A stretch of 64,000 nt of DNA from Euwallacea fornicatus (taxonomy: Eukaryota; Arthropoda; Insecta; Coleoptera; Curculionidae). Made by a program: the position numbers and the translations under genes. The stretch lies in NCBI RefSeq assembly GCF_040115645.1, contig NC_089544.1:5270001-5334000 (forward strand), in the 5' to 3' direction. How positions within the stretch are numbered: position 1 is the first letter of the stretch; each line of letters opens with the position of its first letter. The notes beneath the pieces are model-generated. The model saw only the letters and a list, made by a program, of their open reading frames with translations. It made no database searches and was not told the DNA's origin. Of the stretch, positions 24,501 through 37,253 are shown piece by piece.

Positions 24501-27500
24501 GTATGATCATAATGAAAGCAAATGTTCATTTTATTTGCAGCCATAGAAAACCAAATGAAGAAATCATGTGCGGAAATCATTGTTCGCACTAATTTTGACG
24601 TTTGCCTTATTTTGGACACAACCCTGTGGTACTTTGAAGGTCCCTCCTTGATAGAGAATGTTAAACTCGAAAAGTAGTTAACTTTTTTGAGAACAATTAT
24701 ATATTTTTCCTCACCTGTGCTGGGCCCCAGTAAACCCAAAAGAATTGGGTTAGTTTGGGTTCTTCTGTAATTTCAAAATGTTTTTGGATGCTTCTGACCA
24801 ATGCTAAGGTTCCTAAAATCGAAATTTGGCCATATTTCCAGATCTATAATCGCAGCTAAAGATGCGAAGGACATTGAAGGGTGTTCTTTGTTGAGGTGAA
24901 AACATTTGTGCAGGTCATCGCGAGAATACTTTTCTCTTTTCTGTTTTCTGTTTAGTTTCCGCTGTTGAAGACTTCAAATTTTAAATATTTTTATAACATG
25001 TATGTTATTAAAATGTCTCATATGTTATATCTGCTCTTTGCCCATTAAAAAATTGCTTTTGAGTAGCCTTCAGGTGTATGCCACTATTAAATCGTCAGAT
25101 TAAATCAGCCTCGTTAACTCGCTAACTAGTTGCAGTGGAATACTTCTTGACGGAATATCAACAATTCCCGCGATACCATAAATTTTTTGCGCTTCAGAGA
25201 AACTTTTCTCTTTCTTAAGACGACTGACTCTGCTAATGATAATAAATAATTGTCATGGGGACATTCCGTTTATTTATTGTTGTGTAAACATGACGCTCGA
25301 GAGGTTTAATAGCGTCACATACGAGATGATCTTCGGAATTTCGTTTCTTTCTATAAATACATCATAATATAGTGAATCGCACATGTTTTCTTAGGAAACC
25401 ACTTAGCAACCACCTTTAGACCGCGAATCCGATCTGCTTCCGCCATTTGCTCTCAAATTTGTCCCCGAAATTGTTTTCCTTGAGGTTTTAATACTGAGAA
25501 ACACATGTGGTCCGGAAGGCAGAGAACCAGGCAAAAATGTCCCAACTTTGACCTGTCGTCGTATATTGTGCACGACACCACGGTAACACCCTCTTCCTGT
25601 CTCACAGGGTTGAAAACTTATCTCTCACACATGTGCTACACTTCGAAAAGTAGTTCTTGTGATTTGTTATGGGGCGGAAGAGTTTCCCCTTTTTTCTAAG
25701 AACTTTTTCTAATCTGAAAACAACAGTTTTCAAGGACGAATTGCGCATTTTCCGCACTAAGAAAACTGGATTATTGCGTCGAAAACGACATGTATTTGAG
25801 GGCGAAATTACGCATTTTTACCATTGCGACTTAGACAAGGACAAACTTACGAGAGTTACAGTGTGTAAGAGAAAAATGCAGTGACGGATTTTCTTTTTCG
25901 CCAGTTTACAAAAGTATTTTTTCCCCTACATTGAAATTACTGAAAGTTTATACGTCCAGTTAATGAAGTATCACATTTCAAAAATATAATTTTAAGTTGA
26001 GTTTAAAGCAAATAAAATCAACTTTTCAAAATTTCAGCACCTTTATGATCCCTGGAATTTCTAAAATTTGAACGCAGATCCTAGTATTCAATGTCGGTCC
26101 TAAAACTCGAATTTCCTACCCTAAATCGTCTTAGTCATCAACCACAAGTTTAAAAAGAATATTAATGGAAGCTTTGCAACAGCTAATAATCAAAAGAAGT
26201 TTCCCTACCGAAAAAAAGCAAATTCCTCTCTGATCCAGACATTTAATTTACGTATTGGAGAGCCCCTTTCAAAGGAGAAAAAAGCGGAAAAGTCCTTCGA
26301 TAGACGTTCGTTGAATGAAAAATTTCTGCAACATATGTTGCCGACACATAACGAGTGTTGGAAGAGTACATTTACACTCCGGCTTTTGTGCCCCTTTATT
26401 CTCTTACAATGTACGATATAACAAACCAGGCAAATTCGCGGAAAGAGAATTTCTTTGCGACCTTCCTTACAAGTACGCGCTAAAACGAAAAATGTGGCAA
26501 ACATGATAGGAATGAACCTTTGGAGAGCTATTAATGTGGAACTAATACATCTTGTCTCTGCGCTTAAACTATCTCCAAAGGCGTTGGAGACTAATTGGGT
26601 AAGAAATTTTCGAGCCCTTAGACCCAAAACTTTGAAAATCCTTTGGGTGAAATAATTAACCCTTTAAGAAGTAAAGGGTTTTAGGAGCTGGTGTGCATAG
26701 AGTTTCGTAAGGACCCTGAGGATTACCTGGGACAATTAAGCTGATTTTCTTTTTGTGAAGAAGACCATGTTATGGGGAGACTCAAGCTCGCTGAACTTGA
26801 GGGGGCATTAGTAAGTTCTTTTTTGAGATGTCTTTTAGGAAATTTCGGTAGATTGAAGAGATTTGTTGGATCGACTGAATTTCATAGTGGCATAAGTTGA
26901 GAATGAGAGTTTGAGAAGCTCAATATCTCTGCTAACTGCTGATTTGACCCAATGCTGCGAAGAGTGTTCAGTAAAATTTAAGGAAAGTCTTTCAACGTTT
27001 AACAATTTTGAGATTGTTCTCGAGTATTTCCTCTTCAGTTCCTATCATCTATTTTTTTGTGTTTTTTCCCTCTTCTTTCAATTTAGGCTGCAACTGATTT
27101 AAGAACATTCACAAATATTTCCTAGATCATATCAACTTTTAAGGATTTTTTTTTTACAACGTAACATAATTTAGAACAATTTCGAACATTACTTCATGTT
27201 AGGAATTGGAAGGGGACGTGCAACCGAAATATGTACAAGTACTATCCATTTTCCTTAGCTTTCCTCGTTATGTTCGCAACATCGTGCACCCAAATGCTTC
27301 TAAAATTTGTAATAAATAAAAAAAATATCTTTATGTTTGTTAAACTTTAAGTCACAGTTTCTCCCACATAAATCACTTTTGGAATCCTCAAAGTATTCTC
27401 TCCTAAACTGAGAGCTGCTCATACGTTTCTACCCACTCATTTTCGAAATTTTATCTCTCCATCGGACAGGAAGTAAGTTTCATTAATTCGATTCGGAAGG

Positions 27501-28706
27501 ACATAAACAGGAAAGTTTCATGGCGTCTGTAATTCACATTTTAAGACATGTCGATATAAATATTTCAACTAACACGTTTTCCAAACATTGAATGCAGCAA
27601 AATACATTCACAACAAAGAAGTCTTATCGCGACGTATACAAAAGCATCCTTTAGAGTATACCCATTAAGACGCTCCTTCGGTAATGTACGTCATTATTCT
27701 TATTAATCCTAAAAAATCACTTCTTCGTTAATCCCCTGTAATGAAACAATTAGATTATGCCCTCCCGAAGCCGCCACCATGTGTCTCTATTAAGCGAAAC
27801 ATGACATTCTTAATGCACCGAAATTATTCCATTACCTTCGGAACGCACCAATGGATTTTAATGGTCTTTACAGCGGGATATAATCCAACCATTAGCGGCC
27901 AATTTCAAGTTTAATATCTTCACCCCAACGTTCAACTATAACGCCCATATTGTAAAGAGTTTGCCTTAACCCTAGGTAAAAAATGTAGCGTTTCTATATT
28001 TATAACGAAATTTGTCCGCGTTTGCAGAGTTTTAGCCGCTGTGCCACTGTGCTAATGCACCGCCCTGTCCACTGAAAATGAAAAACGAGATGAAAATAAT
28101 TAACGATACAATAAATGTAATTGTATGGGTACGCTTAAAGATCAGAGTAACGGTTTTAGAGAGAAAGTACTAACAAAAGAAGAGACGTGCTCGAATAAAA
28201 GAAATTCTGGTTAGTTTCATCCCTGTGGCTCATTAATGGTCACGTTTCAGGCCTTCGTTCTTGAAACCGAGTTCCTCAAATAGTGAGTGCGTTTTTCATT
28301 ATCCTTGAAGAATCATTTAACTCGTTATTGTTGCAAAATATTTGTTACATTTTCGAAACATGGAGCATTTCAAACGAGACGCCCTCCGCATAAACCCTCT
28401 AAGAAAATTTGCCATGACTAACCAACAGGTACCTTATTAAAAATAATCCGATGCTATCTCTAGTACCCCCTCAATGGGATCCTATAATGATTTCCGGTAT
28501 TGCCCATAAAACAATTGTGTTTACGCACCAGAACCGGCAAATGTTTACGTTCTTTTGAATTTTAACAATTATCTTGTTAATTTCAATAGAATTATAATAC
28601 TAAAATGTCATACCCATCAGCTAAACTCACTTAACGTCACCTGAATATAGCATTACCTTAATGGTATTCCTACAGTCTAATGAAATTATCCCGTGATACG
28701 TTTCAG
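21536..28706. other. 7-kb stretch without recognisable genes
   Basis: The longest frames (minus 22174-22548, minus 26205-26627, plus 23549-23833, minus 24473-24739) match no family I know and have no splice pattern. The less AT-rich patches near 25380-25620 and 27770-27960 could be conserved non-coding DNA, which cannot be judged without other genomes. Confidence 0.4.
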
Positions 28707-28919
28707 AGATGAATGGCATTCAGATTCCTTCGGGATTCTGCATCGAGTATGAATTCGATTTAGCAGATTTGAACTCATACATTCCATCAGGTTCGGATAT
28801 TAGCGACATAAGGGCAATTGAGGATAGTTTGGCCATTGCATCTTTCCATATATTTCAGTTAAATTTTGGATTGAATGGTGCTGATTTTATCAAATTCGAT
28901 GTTGTGGCATATCGAATAA
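28707..28919 (+). CDS. Candidate coding exon, unknown gene
   Basis: After an acceptor (ATACGTTTCAG) 213 bases are open in one frame to a donor (CGAATAA|GTATGA). The exon enters and leaves in phase 1, so its length is a multiple of three. The peptide includes NGIQIPSGFCIEYEFDLADL, then SGSDISDIRAIEDSLAIASF and FGLNGADFIKFDVVAYRI; it is acidic with alternating hydrophobics, resembling a folded domain. I cannot name the family. A Tc1-like element begins 29 bp downstream. The donor is weak at +4 and +5, so chance remains possible. Confidence 0.35.
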
Positions 28920-28947
28920 GTATGAATAGATATACACATAATACATA

Positions 28948-30478
28948 CAGTGGTGGCCATAAGTATGGAATATTATTTTAATTTGATAGAATATTTATTA
29001 AAAAGTATTAAACAAAAATTACACAAATGCTTGAAGGACTTTATTTAATTTCCTACAATTATACCATAAAATTAAGATTTCTAAATGAAAAACTTAAAAA
29101 AAAAGGAAAATGAAAAATTATACTTGGACAAATGTATGGAATATTTTTTATATCATGGTATGGAGCCTGCCATTTTAAGTAAACTCAATATTTTGTGGCA
29201 TACACCTTAGCACCTAGGACAGCCCGACATCGATGCTGCATTGAATCAATTAGATTCTGGCACGTGGAGGAAAAAATGTTTTTCCATTCTTCTTATATGA
29301 TCCTCCACAATTCTTCAGTATTTGACACGTGTCTTTGTCTAATTTTTCATTTCAAATGGTCCCACAGATGTTCGATGAGATTTAAATCTGGAGATTGTGA
29401 AGGCCACTCTATAACATCTATCTGCTTTTCAATAAACCAATTTTTAATCAACCGCGAAGAATGTTTAGGATCATTATCCTGTTGGAACCGCCACACCAGT
29501 GGCATTTTTTCCTCGGCAAATGGAAGCATACTCTGCTCTAGGATATTTTTGTATAAAAACCGATCCATTATTCCATCAATTTTGACTAATATGCCAACTC
29601 CAGATCTCGAAAAAGATCCCCACACCATTAAACTCTGATCGCCACGTTTAACAGTGGGCTTTTGGTACTTGGGATCAAATCTCTTCCCTATTGGTCGCCG
29701 AACATAAGTTTTTCCATCCGAATCAAACAGTTTGATTTTGGTTTCGTCATTGAAAAGGACGGTATTCCATTCTTCGGGTGTCCAAAACAGATGTGAGCGT
29801 GCAAACTTAATTCTGGCCTTCCGGGTTTTTTTTGGAAATTAATGGTTACTTCACTGCCAATCGTCCAAACAATCCAGTATCACAAAGACGACGCCTCACA
29901 GTATCATCACTAATTTCAATACCACTATTAGTTGTAATTTCTTCCTTTATTAAGCTCCATAATTTTTCGGGATCTTTGGAAGATATAATTTTAATACGTT
30001 GGTCTGTATGGGCTGTTGTTTTTCTGGGACGTCCTGTTTTCGGATGGTTTTTTACGGCGTTGAATACCCTAAACTTCCTCAAAATTTTCGATACACATCC
30101 CTGACTCACATTAAATGTCTTTGCGATGTCCTTCTGATTGGCTCCGTTATTTGACATCTCCACTATTCATGATCGAAGATCTTCCGAAAGATTTTTTTTT
30201 TTAACCATTTCGCCTCCAAATTTTATCGAACTGTAACACTCAATACTGAATGCTAAATGCAAAGTAAATTTAAATCTATGATATTCCATGCTTTTGTCCA
30301 TCTAAAAAAGTTTGTTTATCGGTGAAATTTTTGATAGCAACATTCTATAAATACTATACGGTTTAAAATGTAGAATTGACCTATCCCAATTTAAATATAC
30401 TAGAATGGAAGAAAAAAAGTAAAGACCCTTTAGCTAAATAAAGTTTCAAAAAATATTCCATTCTTATGGCCACCACTG
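28948..30478 (-). mobile_element. Tc1-like (DD34E) element with doubled end repeats
   Basis: The outer ends match at 26 of 27 positions: each reads CAGTGGTGGCCATAAG inward, then TATGGAATATT or AATGGAATATT. TA flanks both sides (28946-28947, 30479-30480). A second repeat lies inside each end: GGACAAATGTATGGAATATT near 29128-29147, and on the opposite strand GGACAAAAGCATGGAATATC near 30283-30302. This is an IR/DR layout with two likely transposase-binding sites per end. At 1531 bp the element is full length, and its few coding defects suggest a fairly recent insertion. Confidence 0.9.
29185..30208 (-). pseudogene. Tc1-like transposase, nearly complete
   Basis: The start is at 30208-30206 (MVKKKNLSEDLRS) and the stop at 29187-29185 (LGAKVYATKY), about 341 codons. 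Two helix-turn-helix segments are visible: NNGANQKDIAKTFNVSQGC and SGIEISDDTVRRRLCD, separated by a GRPRK hook. The catalytic triad is intact: Asp in LFNDETKI, Asp in FQQDNDPKH and Glu in SPDLNLIEHLW, with 34 residues between the last two. Defects are few: TGA at codon 14 (30169-30167), a TAA after GRLAVK, one extra A in an A-run near 29828-29835, TGA after WDHLK and a TAA in the tail. Only these five lesions separate it from an open frame. Confidence 0.9.
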
Positions 30479-30488
30479 TATGTATGTA

Positions 30489-31117
30489 CAGTGGTGTGCA
30501 CAATAGCAGCAGCGCTAAGAACAGTTTTGCAGAGGGCTGATTACTAATTTAGGTAATGCTATTTGGGAAGTGTAAATGTCAAGTTTTCTCAAGATACTGT
30601 ATCTAGGCTTGAGTGAGTATAATTGCGGCGCAGCTTATGTTGAAAGCTTTTTGGAATTTTCCTATTTATGTGAATCTCATACTTATAGGTCTCTGCGAAA
30701 AATAGATGAGTTGACCATCGTACCAAATAAAATTTGATGTAATTTCATTCTATAGTGAATAAATGTTTTAAAATTTCCATTTAAGGTACGTATAACTTAA
30801 ATATGTTATTGCCCAAAAAGGGTGCAATACAATGTATTAATATTAGTTTCCTTAAATAATTTTTTTTTGTAAATTTTAATACTTTCGTTTGCGTTCTCTT
30901 TAACTTTTTAGAAAGACTGCTATTTTTTCGAATATTTATTTGTAACAGAAGAAGAAACATTTGTTTTAGAATTTTATAATCGAACAGGTTTTTTTTCGTA
31001 AGTTGTTTTGCTTTTCGTATTTGTCTTGTGTAATTAGTATATTTCTTAGAAAAAACAATAAACCATTAAAATTTGTTTAAAATCGCTTAATTTTTTTTAA
31101 GTACCTGCACACTACTA
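30489..31117. mobile_element. Possible short non-autonomous Tc1-related element
   Basis: The left end CAGTGGTGTGCACAATAGCA follows TA at 30487-30488 and resembles Tc1 tips. About 630 bp on, TGCACACTACTA is a partial inverted match (10 of 12 bases). No coding remnant was recognised between. The right flank has no clean TA, so this is tentative. Confidence 0.3.
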
Positions 31118-31167
31118 TTATATGTTACACGTACGTATGTATGTTTTTTTGTTTTTTTTTTCTCTAG

Positions 31168-31308
31168 GAAAGTCTTCAAAACATACTCAGTCTATTGTCC
31201 TGTCGGCTGGATAGTGTGGGATTCGTCTACTGCGACTACCCGCTAAAACACCTCGGGATTCCACTTCTTTCCTACGCCAGCCCGAAACTGTCCCGTGGGA
31301 TAAAACGG
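31168..31308 (+). CDS. Strong candidate coding exon, unknown gene
   Basis: A T-rich tract ending TTTTCTCTAG leads into 141 bases that are clearly richer in G+C than the surroundings, and they end at a consensus donor (AAACGG|GTGAGT). The length is exactly 47 codons, phase 0 at both sides, and only one frame is open throughout the exon as a whole protein segment: ESLQNILSLLSCRLDSVG, FVYCDYPLKHLG, IPLLSYASPKLSRGIKR. I do not recognise the family. Splice signals and base composition make this the best isolated exon in the window. Its partners must lie kilobases away, perhaps outside. Confidence 0.5.
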
Positions 31309-34099
31309 GTGAGTACAAATGTATGTACTATAGATGCATTAGTTTTTCGTCTATGCATTCATTGTTATTTTTTCGTTGATTTTGTTAGTTCAGATTTTTT
31401 TAATATCCCAAATCCTACTCTCAAAAAAAAGAAACATCCCAAAGTAGAAAGCTTCGACCTGGACTTCTTTGAAGGCTTAACATTTATTTATATAGGGTGT
31501 TTCACAATAACGTATTAGTGTATACATTTTTGTGGTTAGCTGCATATTATTATTTTTTGAGATTTTATGTAAAATTATTTCCGTTTTCAAAATAAAAATC
31601 ATTGCAACTGAAAATTATCACGTAATAAATCTTTTTATCTCTTTAACCTACTGTTTCCATATCTTGAGTTTTGTTATTAATGGTGAAAGTCAAGTACTTT
31701 TGAATTTCCAACTTTTAATTCTTTTGCAAAAGCTTTATTAAGTGATTATAGGAATTCTCCTCTTTGATGGGTTTAATTTCGAAAGAACTCGAAGTTTAGT
31801 ATAAAGGCTGATATTAGCGATTTGCTCAAGAACTAACGTCGAATCCAAACTAGTATGACCGAAATGTTCTTTATAAACAGTAGATTGTAGATATTTAATA
31901 TAAAATTTATGATTTACTACATGAAAATATAGATTTAGAGGAAGATTTCATTTTAAGCCATTAAATAATGCAAAAACTGTTCAATTGGGTTCTAGGAGCT
32001 TAATTGAACACTTTCTTTAGCTCAATAAATTATGGATAACTAATGAAACATTTGAGGTCGATCGTGATTACAAATCGATTTTTTCATCGTCTAACTGATA
32101 ACACGTTTATGTTGTGAATAAATCCATTGTTAATGATAACTTCTAACCCTCAATTTTATGTATGGACTTCCGCAAGGCCACTAAACATTGGGGAGCGTAG
32201 ATGCTCTGATTCTTTAATTCGCTGTGCGAAAATGACAAATGCATTCAAGAAAGTCAATCATTGCCGTATTAGCAGAGTATATTAAAAAGAGCACAGATTT
32301 CCTGAAAAAATCAGATAAAGTATGTTGGGTTCTCTTAATATCTGGTTAAGATCTCTATTACTTTTTAGCCGTAAAATTCCGTTGTGGAATTTGTACAGAT
32401 ATAACTATCCAGTGATATTACTAAAAATCTGATTCAAGAATCTTTAGAAAACGAGCAGCTGCAACGAATAGACATTTTCACGGCTTACGCGGACAATCAA
32501 TAATCGTAAAAGAGATACTTAATTGATTTCATATCAACATCAATCTATTAACAGATACCGTTAGAGAATCTCTTATAGCACTTGTGTTTGAATGCTTTGT
32601 TGTTTCGTAGAATTATACTTTCTTTGAGAAAGAAACATCATCCTTGAAACGAAGCAAACTCAGATATTTAACTCTATTTGTAATTCGGATCTTTGGTCTT
32701 GTAATTTTTGAAGAAAATTTTCTGGTAAATGCCCGAAGGAAAATAAATACGTCATGTCAGTGTTCTTTAAATACCACCTGAAAAGGGTAATAGCCAGAGG
32801 GCAGGTTTATAAAGAACGTAAAGTTCAGATTGGAAATGGTCTTCTTTGTGGATCAAAGACTTAAAATAAAATACGTAATTTCCAACAGCATCACAAATTC
32901 TAAAGCAATTTGAGGCTTATCTCTTTAAAACCGGCCACTAAACTGTCCGATGCGACAACCTGCACTTCTTTGAAATTGAACATCAAACAGCACATCGCTT
33001 TGAATGGGAGCTCATTTCTGTTCCATTACGGGTCGTCCAAACAGTGAAGCGGACCATTACGGGACATAATCTAATTACCGAATGAGAAAAATACATTTCG
33101 GTGGGCATTTTGTCGTTTTTTTGACGATTTTAATGGATAAATTAGATTCGTTGCGAATTTTTAGCTAGAGAAGTGTCTGGGGAATAATGTACCGTGATGG
33201 ACGTCCAATTTAATGGATGCATTAGCGGTGTATGGTTTGAAACAAGGGACTGCTTTAAAAAGACTAAAATTTTTATGATGCAGGTGTATTGTTATAAATG
33301 ATTTCAAGGCAGGAATCTTCAAAAGGACGATATGCTCTTAACATATTGAGGAATCTATTAACGAATGGGATGCAGTTTACCTACATCTTGTCCAATTCTT
33401 CATAACATCCTTTTTTCCATAACTCAAGTCTTTCTATTAGCAAGACTCGTATTCAGTATCAAAATGATACGTAAAAAAATTGAACAGTATTGTAGAATTG
33501 ATAGAATGAGTTGGTTAGATTTGATACACCGTAGATTTTGTGATTATACGAGATAATGTATTGGAAAATGTAGAGTTGATATGTAGGGATGGCATACTTT
33601 TTGTACTGTGTCTTCAAAATTTTTGCAACAGGTTCCGATCTAAAACAGTTTGTCAGGTTCTGTTTATTTCGACTTTATACTGTTCTGGCTTTAAGAGAAG
33701 GTTTCATGGTTTGCTTCGTCCCATCTCAGCTTTGCAAACTATGGAAAACTTCTATCTAAATATATTAGATAATAAAGGAATTATGCTACATATTTTAAAA
33801 CACGGAAAGACATCGGTAATCGAGGATACAGGAAAAATGGGACATGGAAAAATCGAGATTCTTACGCATTGATTTAACGCATGATTATCGGAAATGTGCA
33901 GGCAATCTAGTATATTGTGCACATATCACGTTCATTACCTCTTGTCTGTTACAGCCTGAATAAAATTTAAAAAAAAAATATAATGTCTCCAATATAATTG
34001 CAATGTGTAACATATCTATGGGCTTCAAAATTTTATTTCGGTTAAGGTTTCGTGACTGCTTCGGAACAATCTTCTAATTGATCGGTCTGACATCACATG
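31309..34099. other. Non-coding stretch, possibly intron
   Basis: AT-rich with a terminus-like TATAGGGTGTTTCAC near 31492. The patch near 32930-33070 is less AT-rich. No gene was recognised. Confidence 0.45.
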
Positions 34100-34570
34100 T
34101 TGCCAATAGAGTAATGAGATCCCCCTTTTTTCTCCACAATTATTTGTTTCCAGCTTTCTCCCATCCTTGTCTATGTGACGAGGATTCTAACATATGGCGT
34201 TCCAACTCATGTTTTCAACAAATTAGCACCCACTTACATCGTGCTTTTCGAGTGAGAAAATCTATAAAGAATAATTCCCCTGACTAACGCATACATAAGT
34301 ACATAGGTGAAGTGCAGTAGAGGTACCATCTAGATCACCCGATCTAAACCCGCCAGACTATTTTTTGCAAGGTTGCTTGAGAGGTGTAGTGTCTCAATTT
34401 CCATTTGAATCGGTAGATTTCCAGAATGGGAATGCGCATGGGAATTCCTTAAATTTCGAATCCGCTTACAATGCGAGATATTTACCCGGAAGTTGTTTTA
34501 AAAGTACAACGAAAATTTGTAAGCCGATTGGTTTACAGGAGTACAATTTTTATGGAGAGCATTTTTAGCA
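34100..34570 (+). pseudogene. rosa-like transposase, C-terminal remnant
   Basis: The key piece is SRSPDLNPPDYFLQGCLRG near 34331-34387, the block holding the third catalytic Asp in DD41D transposases. Further on, in another frame, VLKVQRKFVSRLVYRSTIF matches the usual C-terminal helix. Upstream, FST..HPLTS near 34215 fits a decayed FQQDGAPPH block. Several frames and stops are involved, and no terminal repeats were found. It belongs to the same clade as the element at 19785-21535. Confidence 0.55.
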
Positions 34571-35579
34571 TATCTTCAACTTCTTTTACAAATAAGTTTT
34601 AATATGTGTCTTTTTACTTGAAATATTAAAAATGTTACACTTCCGAAAATAGTTGAAGATATTTTAAAATAATAATAATTTAGAATCGGTTTTAGAATAC
34701 GCAGGGTGCATAATTTGCTGGAATAATCTGATACGTACTTTATAATCCTTAATTACTCGGAAAGACGCAAGTAAAATAAAATAATTTGACCTTTTCAAAT
34801 CTAGTTCTATTAAACATTTCATTTTTGATACACACTTCACATCAAATTTAATGCACCACGAGAATTTTGCTCAATTTGAAAGTCTCAAGTTTCTCGCGCT
34901 CCAGTAAATCGATTTTAATAATTTATTTTTAAATTGAAGCTGTTTTTTTTTATGAACGACACTTAAATAAAAATAATGTTTCAGTTTCATTTGCGGGTAT
35001 ACTATGAACTGTATAAAAACTGTCTGGTACTTTACCTCTCCACCGCCATCAAACTGGCGTCAATATAAACACCCCGCATAGTGGGGATGCGAAAATTAAT
35101 TTTTTTTCTCAGTGTTATTTCTAAAAAAAAACGTGCCTTGACTAAAAAAAATCAGTCTCCAACCGATGCTATTAAGGTAACCGTAAGAGGTGGATCCTGA
35201 AGCACATAATGCAGAGCCCTCTTTTATGTATTTTCATCATAATTGGGTTCTATTACCACAACCCGGTATATCAATTTATTATGAGCATCAGTAACACCCT
35301 TAACGTTAATTATTCAATAAGCAATTTTAAAATAAATTCCCGTAGGAAATTTGAAATATGTCATTAGAATATACATAATTTACATTTTGTATGGTTTAAG
35401 TTTCTATCTAATATTTCTTACAACAGTAATTTCGGCTTACTTAATTTATAACTTTTAAAATTATTAGAATAGATGTAATTCAATAAAAATGCTCACTACT
35501 TAAGTACTTCAATTTAATTGACATTGTAGGTTTTACAGTTTTCTGATAATCGTCATTTATATTTTTTCGTGATAATATA
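34571..35579. other. Non-coding stretch, no gene seen
   Basis: AT-rich DNA with homopolymer runs. Nothing recognised. Confidence 0.5.
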
Positions 35580-35711
35580 CAGGGTGCTTCAGGTTTTAAT
35601 AATCATATCTAGAACAACGTTTTCTATCAAATGATGCCAGTTGGTTGTATAAACTAGCTTCCAAAATTTTCCCATTATATAAACTGTGCCGCTTTACATA
35701 ATAGCACTCTG
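35580..35711. repeat. Small MITE-like repeat, about 132 bp
   Basis: The left end CAGGGTGCT follows TA, and the right end read inward is CAGAGTGCT, again next to TA. The tips match at 8 of 9 bases. There is no coding content. ACAGGGTG-type tips are common on insect non-autonomous DNA elements, but the element family is not known to me. Confidence 0.4.
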
Positions 35712-36099
35712 TATAATAAAATATTATCGAGTTTCGATGTTTTCATTTAACTAAAATTGTAATACTGCGGATATCGTCATTTATAATCATTCCATTAACG
35801 CTTAATGGAAAGTTATTATTATAAATTATGCGTAATTTGTCCAGCCAATATGAAAATTATTGATATTTCCTTCAAATTCACCTTTATTGAGGGTCCAAAC
35901 TGAAATACCTCAACAGTGAGCAGTTAAATTATGGAATAAATTCAATAAAAAACGATATAATGAGGTTTTTAGAAGTCTTTCTCTGCTGTATTTAATTGTG
36001 CATATTTTGTCATAGTATCAACAATGATAAAGGCTATCAACTTAATATTTATTCTTCCAGTAGGTAATGGATAATTCTGTGTATTTTTGGATTTTTGAA

Positions 36100-37045
36100 T
36101 CGCCGAGAAAACATTTAATTTTGTAGAATATTCTAATAGTCCAAACATTGATGTCTTTTTTCCTTTTATTCTGTGTGGAAATTACGCCTCACACACGAAA
36201 TAAGTTGTTCCCACACAAACCGTTAATAGCTTCGTGATAGTATTCATGTTTAATTTAGTACATTCCCAATGATTAGTGTCATTTTCAACCTTTCTTTTAA
36301 CCTTTGAAAATGTTTTATCAATTGATATGTTTGCAACTAAAACTAGAAAGTCGTAGAAGTTTACGAATGTATGATTATAGTCTAAATCTATATCTTTTAT
36401 TTTTTGTACAAAACATATAGAATTTTTAACAAAAAAATCTGCGTTTCTCACTAATGAATATATCATATTTAATAAAAATTCAGGCATTAGATGTTTCGGT
36501 CAGATCATGCAACTAAGAATTAGTCTTAAGGACATGTTATTTTTGTAGACCTTCGAAATAAGGTGATTGGCTGTTGTGAGGTGTTAATTTGTGCCTTTTC
36601 ACATCAGCGACATTATTTTTACATTTTTAAAACGTGTTATCAATTTGTCTCGCCAGTGTCTCTGTGGGGTCTTTATTTAATTTAGTGTAATTCTAGTGAT
36701 TTAAAAACCCCTCAATTCTCTGCCCATAGGGAGCAAAGTTTATTATGTCTGTAGCTTTACCTTTGTTTTCGAAAAGGATTTTAATATTATTATCTTTACG
36801 CGAGGAGTTAGGCGCTCTTTGTTCGATGGGAGTTAAATCTTCTTTAGTTTTAAAATGTTTATCTAAAATTAATTTTGACTCAATTCTGAACTCTAGTTGG
36901 TGTTCATGTGGCCAGGCTCGTCTTTTTTCTTTTATATCGGAAATACTGTCAAGGTTAGGAGCATACCTGGGTGTGACTGGGTGATTCAAGCCTTTGGAAA
37001 GAACTGAAATTTGAGCCTCAGAGAGGTTTTTGTTTTACCAATTTA
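36100..37045 (-). pseudogene. Penelope-like retroelement, reverse transcriptase remnant
   Basis: Read on the minus strand, the first part (about 37035-36690) has LSEAQISVLSKGLNHPVTP, then RKDNNIKILFENKGKATDII and YGQRIEGFLNH, matching the N-terminal region before the RT in Penelope-like elements (ILKADKGNAT in relatives). After stops and frame changes, TKLNKDPTETLARQIDN and SPYFEGLQK follow. The second open part (36487-36182) has VKNSICFVQKIKDIDLDYN, a degraded version of the FDVVSLFTNIPI motif ending in NISIDKTF, and VCVGTTYFVCEA. The PMGSP and YVDD motifs and the GIY-YIG endonuclease are not seen. It is a truncated, dead copy. Confidence 0.7.
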
Positions 37046-37205
37046 TTACTGTATTGGCGACTATGTTGTAATAATTATTATTTAATATTCAAAACTGGTT
37101 ATTAAATTGTATTTAGTACGTATATTTTTGTTTATTAGATTTAGGGATGTAGCTGTTTTTTTCGATTTGTTTAGTTGCATTTCCTTTATGGACCATTAAA
37201 AAAAT

Positions 37206-37253
37206 TACAGGGTATTTCCGAAAAGTTGCCCCATTTTCTTTAAACACCCTGTA
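37206..37253. repeat. 48-bp palindromic transposon-end motif
   Basis: TACAGGGTATTT on the left is mirrored by AAACACCCTGTA on the right, 11 of 12 bases, with 24 bases between. It resembles the tip of a widespread insect TIR element left alone. No body is attached. Confidence 0.35.

Noticed and set aside
26205..26627. 140-codon minus-strand frame
   Set aside because: Overlaps other open frames on the plus strand and has no recognisable domain.
29195..29638. 147-codon plus-strand frame
   Set aside because: Antisense shadow of the Tc1-like transposase.
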